The notes beneath the pieces are model-generated. The model made no database searches. It saw nothing but the letters and a program-made list of their open reading frames with translations, and was not told the origin of the DNA. DNA of 64,000 nt from NCBI GenBank assembly GCA_015178975.1, contig WHVD01000006.1, forward strand, positions 1,364,001 through 1,428,000. The letters are read 5' to 3'. The position numbers and the translations under genes were made by a program. This DNA comes from Hysterangium stoloniferum. Its lineage: Eukaryota > Basidiomycota > Agaricomycetes > Hysterangiales > Hysterangiaceae. Of the stretch, positions 59,163-64,000 are shown piece by piece; the stretch's first letter is position 1; every line of letters starts with the position of its first letter.

Positions 59163-59237
59163 ATGAGGTCCAGTAGCTCAGTGGTTAGAGCATGGGCAGA
59201 TATAGCCAGGGGGTCCTTGGTCCAATCCCAGGTTGAG
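59163..59237 (+). other. tRNA-like sequence (pseudo-tRNA or SINE head)
   Basis: GTAGCTCAGTGGTTAGAGC resembles a tRNA D-arm with A-box, and GGTCCAATCCC, 29 bp later, resembles a B-box (GGTTCGAATCC) with its CpG lost. The T-arm still pairs (CTTGG/CCAGG). The acceptor stem pairs poorly and the anticodon loop lacks U33, so it is unlikely to be a working tRNA. Low similarity to a defined isotype. Confidence 0.5.
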
Positions 59238-59264
59238 TCAATTCTTTTCTATACCTTTAACAGG

Positions 59265-59505
59265 TTCACCCTTCTCCTCCTACCAAATACTTGGGAAATA
59301 AATATTGTGAACCATGCTCAGTGAGGTTGATGCATGATTTAACCCAGGTACACCTAAACCATCACCAAACCTATCATGTCAGAAAGTGATTCACTGACTG
59401 ACACATTGATTGATACGAGTATTTCATTACAAGCTTATTAAACCCTTGTAGTTTGTGCATTTACAATAAGTCAACTAATACTATTTTTAATACAGGATAG
59501 TAAGT
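59265..59505. repeat. Dispersed repeat (empty-site copy)
   Basis: Shared with 34,975-35,108 plus 35,836-35,900, and with 37,690 and 40,305. It shows the uninterrupted sequence where the 35,109 LTR inserted. Confidence 0.75.
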
Positions 59506-60173
59506 GGATGCTATCACTGACTTAACAAGAGTAATAACTGTACATGGGAATAATAATAATAATAACATATTTGAGGAGGCTAAGGAGGCTGAGAAGAAAG
59601 GTAGCTTTGCACTGGACTCACGTCAACGCCCTGGGAATGAAAATGACAACTCAACTTGAGCTAGAGTACGGACTATAATATGAGTAGTAAGGTGAATTAG
59701 AAACTCGCTTTAGCTTAGGGGTAAAGTGGATTTCATTGCTTTCTGCTCTCGTATCGACGACATGAGTAAGGTAGCGGATAGCTAGTGTAGTGACGAAACA
59801 TTTAGTCATGCACGATATCAGAAGAGAGGGCTAAAGTCCAGTACATTAGTCTCAACATCGATACATCGGGGTCACTTCTGTGTTTATCGTGGCACATTGA
59901 TCCATTCTTCCCTCGGACTAGCTACAATAACATATAGATATTTCTCAAGCACCATATCTCAAGACAACGGAATATATTCATCATCAAGTGGCCATACAAG
60001 GTTGGCTCGTAAACACATAACTATCAAATCAAATCAAATCGTCCTTCGGGGAATACTATTGCTATAGTAAGTCATAAGTACATCGCTTAGTGAAGCAATC
60101 AAAAAATGTAAGTGAAACAATGTAAGCAGGGCAACAAAGGCAAGGTAAAAGAGGATTATTATCAACGATGGTC
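59506..60173. other. Duplicated intergenic segment upstream of MFS-D 3' end (unit 3)
   Basis: 59,506-59,570 matches 29,645-29,720, and 59,600-60,173 matches 25,590-26,361 and 31,000-31,399. CpG content returns to normal from about 59,620, marking the edge of the CpG-poor block. Confidence 0.75.
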
Positions 60174-62527
60174 TCAACTGGAGATCTTCTCGAGGGAGCC
60201 AGTGTCGATCTTACCGGTGGCGGCAGCTCCACGGCTGAATACCTGCTGTACGCCGTCCTCGCCATCGAAGATCCTATAAAATAAGAGACATAAACAAACA
60301 TAGTACAGGTGGGTAGGAGGAAGTGGGACATACATAGCGGTCTCCTCCAACGTATGGCCCCTGGTCTCTATCACGAACAAATAACAATACACCAACTCGA
60401 ACGCCAACCAGCAATCATACACAATGTAGTACTTCCAGCCGATGGCCTTGAGTGCGATGGGATTGACATACTGGTTGAAGATGATAGCAACGGAAATGGT
60501 GAAATTGAAGATATTAAAACCCTTAGCACGGATGGCATATGGAAGAATTTCTACGGTATAGGACACGATGAGAGGAGTGAAGGCAATATCGTAAGAGGCA
60601 TAGAAGAGGAAGATAAAAGCGATGACGGCATTTGCGGCCTGTTTCGATCTAGTCAAGGCAAACTGGGCGGAGCATACGGTCTGCATGACGAAGAACACCA
60701 GCATGCCAACACATGAACTCAAGAACAACTTTCTTCGTCCGGCCTTGTCACAGAGGGCAGAAGCACTAAGAGCCCATGCCAAGTTCCAGATTTGCAGGAT
60801 ACCATTAATAAGCAATTGAGTGGTGTTGTTCGTGATACCGATGGTATCAAAAACCTGGTTCAGGTAGTACGAGACGAGACCGTTCCCGGACCATTGGGAG
60901 AAGAAGGCTATGGCGATGATGATTCGCATACGGCGACGGTTTCCGGGAGTAGCGAAGAGGGAGCGGTATCCGACGTTGGCGGCGACCTCGCGGTCAATGC
61001 GGATAGCCTCCTTGATTTCGTTAAATTCGAACTCGACCAGAGGATCATTGCTAGATTGTGTCGGGTTAGAAACAGACAGTAATGAGTGAACAAGATGACG
61101 CACGTATTCCCACGCGCGTGATAGTATGCAAGAATCTCCCTAGCCTCTGCGTCTCGGTCCTTGCTTATAAGCCACCTTGGTGACTCAGGCGCGAACCAGA
61201 TGAGGAGGATTTGGAGGACAGATGGAAGGGCCTGGAGGGCGGAGGGGATACGCCATGACCACGAGTTTTTGATGAAAAATGTGCCGAATGTCTAAAACGA
61301 CCAATTAACCACATGTCGAAAAGGACCTAAGAGAATGGGCTCTTACAGTCCAAGCCGCACTAATTAAGTGCGAATGGTGTCAACATACTACGCACAAACA
61401 GAAACGTATAAACAAACGCACACAATCGAGCCGGAGTACCTGGTATCCAAAGTTAATTAGCATATACACTTTTTCAATTACCGTTAAATATTCAATACTT
61501 ACCAAAGGGAGTTATATGTTGAGGTAAGCTGAGCACGTTGTGTGGGATAAGCAATTTCCGAGACGACTATGGAGGAACGAGGCCAGCAATCATTCGGCTA
61601 TGAAATTTTCTCGTGTACAAATAACGAAAACGTACGTAGCGGGGCGGCATTTGCAGCGAACGTCAAACCGAACCCCACTTTAAACGAAAACCAGATGAGA
61701 AAAGGGGCTGGAGAGGCAAAGGGTGACGGGAAATTTCCACGTACTACAGAAACTAAAAGGCAAGAATGTTAATTGGACAACATAAGGCTTCATGTAGGAA
61801 AAATAACTAGCCGAGCTCCTATGAACATTCCCAAGTTGTGAGCACCAGCCTGGACACCTGCACCGAGACACACTGGATAGAGACGATTAAAATTAAAATT
61901 AGTGAGTGGGATCTGCGACCTACTGATGGAAGCACCAAGGAGAATGGCTTTGCGACGCCCGAACCAATCTGTCATGAATGGTGCGAAGGGAAGGGCGGCA
62001 AGACCGCCAATATTCTTTAAGGGGGGAGGGAGTCAGAAGTGGGATTTGGAGAAGATGCAGCATACATACTTGAATAGCGTTGAAAAGGCCAAGTTTGCCG
62101 CCGGAGGGATGGTTGAATTGATTCTCAAAGATGTCAAGGGAGAGCAAACCGTCTGCAAGACATGTAGGGCGGGTGCGGGAAAAAGGAGTAATTGATACAC
62201 ACTCATCATACTCCCATCGTATCCGTTCGAATACGATGTGATGAGCCTGCCCGTCCGGCGTCAGCTCGCGAGGTAATTTTCATATCTGTGTGGCGGCTTA
62301 CAGCAAGAATATCCAAAGATTCAGTTTGATATGTCCTGGGGAGGTTTATGAGCATAGAACAATAGGCAGACGCTTTACAGAACTCACTTGGATTTTTCCA
62401 CCAAGCACTGGTATCCACTGAAGGGTAAAAGACATTTAGAATGATACAATACCTCAGGAAATACACACCCACCTAAGTGTGCATAACCAGCGTGAGCAGA
62501 GGGGAGGGCAAGGGTACCACCGGCCAT
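60174..62527 (-). CDS. MFS-D: sugar-porter transporter
   Basis: Exons 62527-62473, 62417-62388, 62335-62302, 62246-62203, 62152-62070, 62014-61924, 61872-61812, 61752-61745, 61677-61636, 61566-61503, 61439-61422, 61359-61347, 61291-61104, 61050-60334 and 60273-60174. They sum to 1548 nt (515 aa), in frame. Same motifs as MFS-B: GYDGSMMN, DWFGRRKAI, APESPRWL, DKAGRRKLF and VIETRGHTLEE. The 8-nt exon (TTTCTGTA) and the GC donor before it are kept. It borders the decayed repeat block but is itself intact and has normal CpG content. The N-terminus reads MAGGTLALPSAHAGYAHL. Confidence 0.92.
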
Positions 62528-64000
62528 GACGACTGCTTATCGGGGGATTAAGAGAAGATGGGGTCTACCCTAAGAAGAGCAAAATACAGTCGGATTCGTG
62601 TGGGTTTATTACTGGAGGGCGCCAAGTGGAGGGACTTGGCGAAAAAATATGAGCCGCGTGATGCTGGTGGCGCGTGACCAGGGATCAAGAAGAAACGAAT
62701 TTACCATCCAATCAATGTCCTGACACGCTTGGGGTTCCCACTAAGATGAGTGTTGGTAACTTGCCAATAACAGCATAATCTGTCCTTCTTCGTAAATCAA
62801 TTGCCATCTTCATTTATAGCTTTAATTAGCCCAATTTATATTTTCTCTAAATATATACTACCAGTGGTTACATTTTCCCAGGTTTTGCTAGAGTATATTA
62901 CCTGTATCCAATTTAAAATGTTATCTACTGCTTAATCTTGAGAAGTCGAATTCGAGTTTATGGGCGATTTTTCCTATCATCAGCGTATATTTCTGTTTGC
63001 CTGTTGTGTAGAAATTGTCAGAAATGCTTTTTCAGAGCGCGGAAACATTCTCGTGTTTTTGAGTTCCGTAGCCGACGCCATGCTCCTGGATCTACGTCGT
63101 TGAAGAAGCGGAAACGGCGGATCAAAGCAAATATTCCCACGTTTCTCCAAATAGACTGCTACTGACCAATTATACACATCCCTTATCCTTTTTACCACCG
63201 CGTCTTCGCCTCTCTTTCCTCCTCTTCCTGGGAGGGTGTCGATCACCGGGAGAGATTGGCCCTCTATTAGCCCAGCCTTGCAGACGGCCATCCAGATGGT
63301 CATTGTGATAGACCATGACGCTGAATATCTACTGAAAGTACCATCATAGATGTTGTGGTACGTATGGATGCACTATCTTACTAAACATTCTAATCTCAAC
63401 GCAATGTCAGGGCGGACCTGGGCGTCCTTGCCGCTTTTCAAATCAAATGTGGAGGTATGTGCACAGACCCCATCAGTGCGTTTGCGGTGGTTCAATCAAT
63501 TTAATCGACCCTATCTATAATGGTTACCTCCGTCAAAAAACTGCCCGCATTTTGTGCTTGTTTCAACGGCGAGAGCCTGTGAGAGCCCTAGCACGTATGC
63601 CACTTCACATCGTCATGTCTTTATACGGGTTTGTCGCCTATGGAGAGTTTTCGCTTTTAAGGCACCGCATATATCATCTCAATTCGGCAACTAGTTATAC
63701 ATGAACAGTTTGTCTTCTTGAATTGCCTATTTCAGAGCACTTTAGAAAAAAGCTGTGTCATTTCACATTTTATAAGAAAAAAGATTGCTGAACCGAATTG
63801 AAATTAGGAGACAGTGGCAACGACCTTAGTTCGCAGCACAATCATGAGAGTTCTAAACATAGGTTGGAAGACAAGTACCAACAGGGAATTAGTTATGATA
63901 AGATATATTTAGATGAATAAGCGGTCCGGATGTGTAGACCACGGGACGGGGTAAGGGGGGCCTTTGCAACTCAAACTTTTAGGGTGAATGTTGACACTAG
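62528..64000. other. 5' flank of MFS-D and right end of window, no gene recognised
   Basis: Similarity to the upstream flanks of MFS-B and MFS-C persists to about 62,640. Beyond that, short frames on both strands (for example 63,447-63,704 plus) have no recognised features. Confidence 0.5.

Noticed and set aside
59163..59237. Functional tRNA gene
   Set aside because: Poor acceptor pairing, no U33 in the anticodon loop and a mutated B-box.

Overview
This is nuclear DNA of a fungus, most likely a basidiomycete of the Agaricomycotina type. The genes carry many 45-60 nt GT-AG introns, and they include a fungal sterol C5-desaturase, the alpha subunit of TFIIE, a site-2 protease, an F-box-like protein and sugar-porter MFS transporters. 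Ty3/gypsy, copia-like, LINE and Tc1/mariner elements fill the rest. No bacterial, viral or CRISPR features were seen.

Layout. 1-6611: a Ty3/gypsy retrotransposon on the minus strand with one uninterrupted Gag-Pol frame that runs off the left edge, plus its 5' LTR. 6.6-8.4 kb: repeat debris and a minisatellite. 9.03-10.25 kb: sterol C5-desaturase (ERG3). 11.8-12.6 kb: decayed LINE 3' end. 14.5-17.0 kb: sugar transporter MFS-A. 17.6-19.5 kb: TFIIE alpha (TFA1). 20.2-21.3 kb: F-box-like gene on the plus strand. 22.5-24.7 kb: site-2 protease. 26.4-28.7 kb: MFS-B. 31.4-33.8 kb: MFS-C. 60.2-62.5 kb: MFS-D. Exon models that close exactly in frame were built for ERG3, TFA1, the protease and all four transporters.

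The main discovery is that the block F-box / site-2 protease / MFS has been copied twice more, in the same order. Unit 1 (about 19.8-29.2 kb) has all three genes whole. Unit 2 (about 29.3-34.2 kb) keeps an intact MFS-C but only a scrap of the F-box gene and a ruined protease copy, in which the HELGH catalytic Glu codon has become Lys. Unit 3 (about 36.2-62.7 kb) keeps an intact MFS-D, while its F-box and protease pieces are scattered in the original order over 23 kb, pushed apart by nested transposable elements. Only the transporter was kept in every copy.

The 36-59 kb block is strikingly poor in CpG (for example none in 43,081-43,560), which suggests CpG methylation followed by C-to-T decay. 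Several solo LTRs inside it still carry CpGs and have 5-bp target duplications, so they can be ordered as later arrivals. A Tc1/mariner element with TA duplications was itself split by a copia-like solo LTR.

The four transporter genes share a conserved 8-nt micro-exon, and in B, C and D the intron before it begins with GC instead of GT. ERG3 (ergosterol synthesis) and a site-2 protease (which in fungi activates the sterol regulator SREBP) lie 13 kb apart; whether this matters is speculative.
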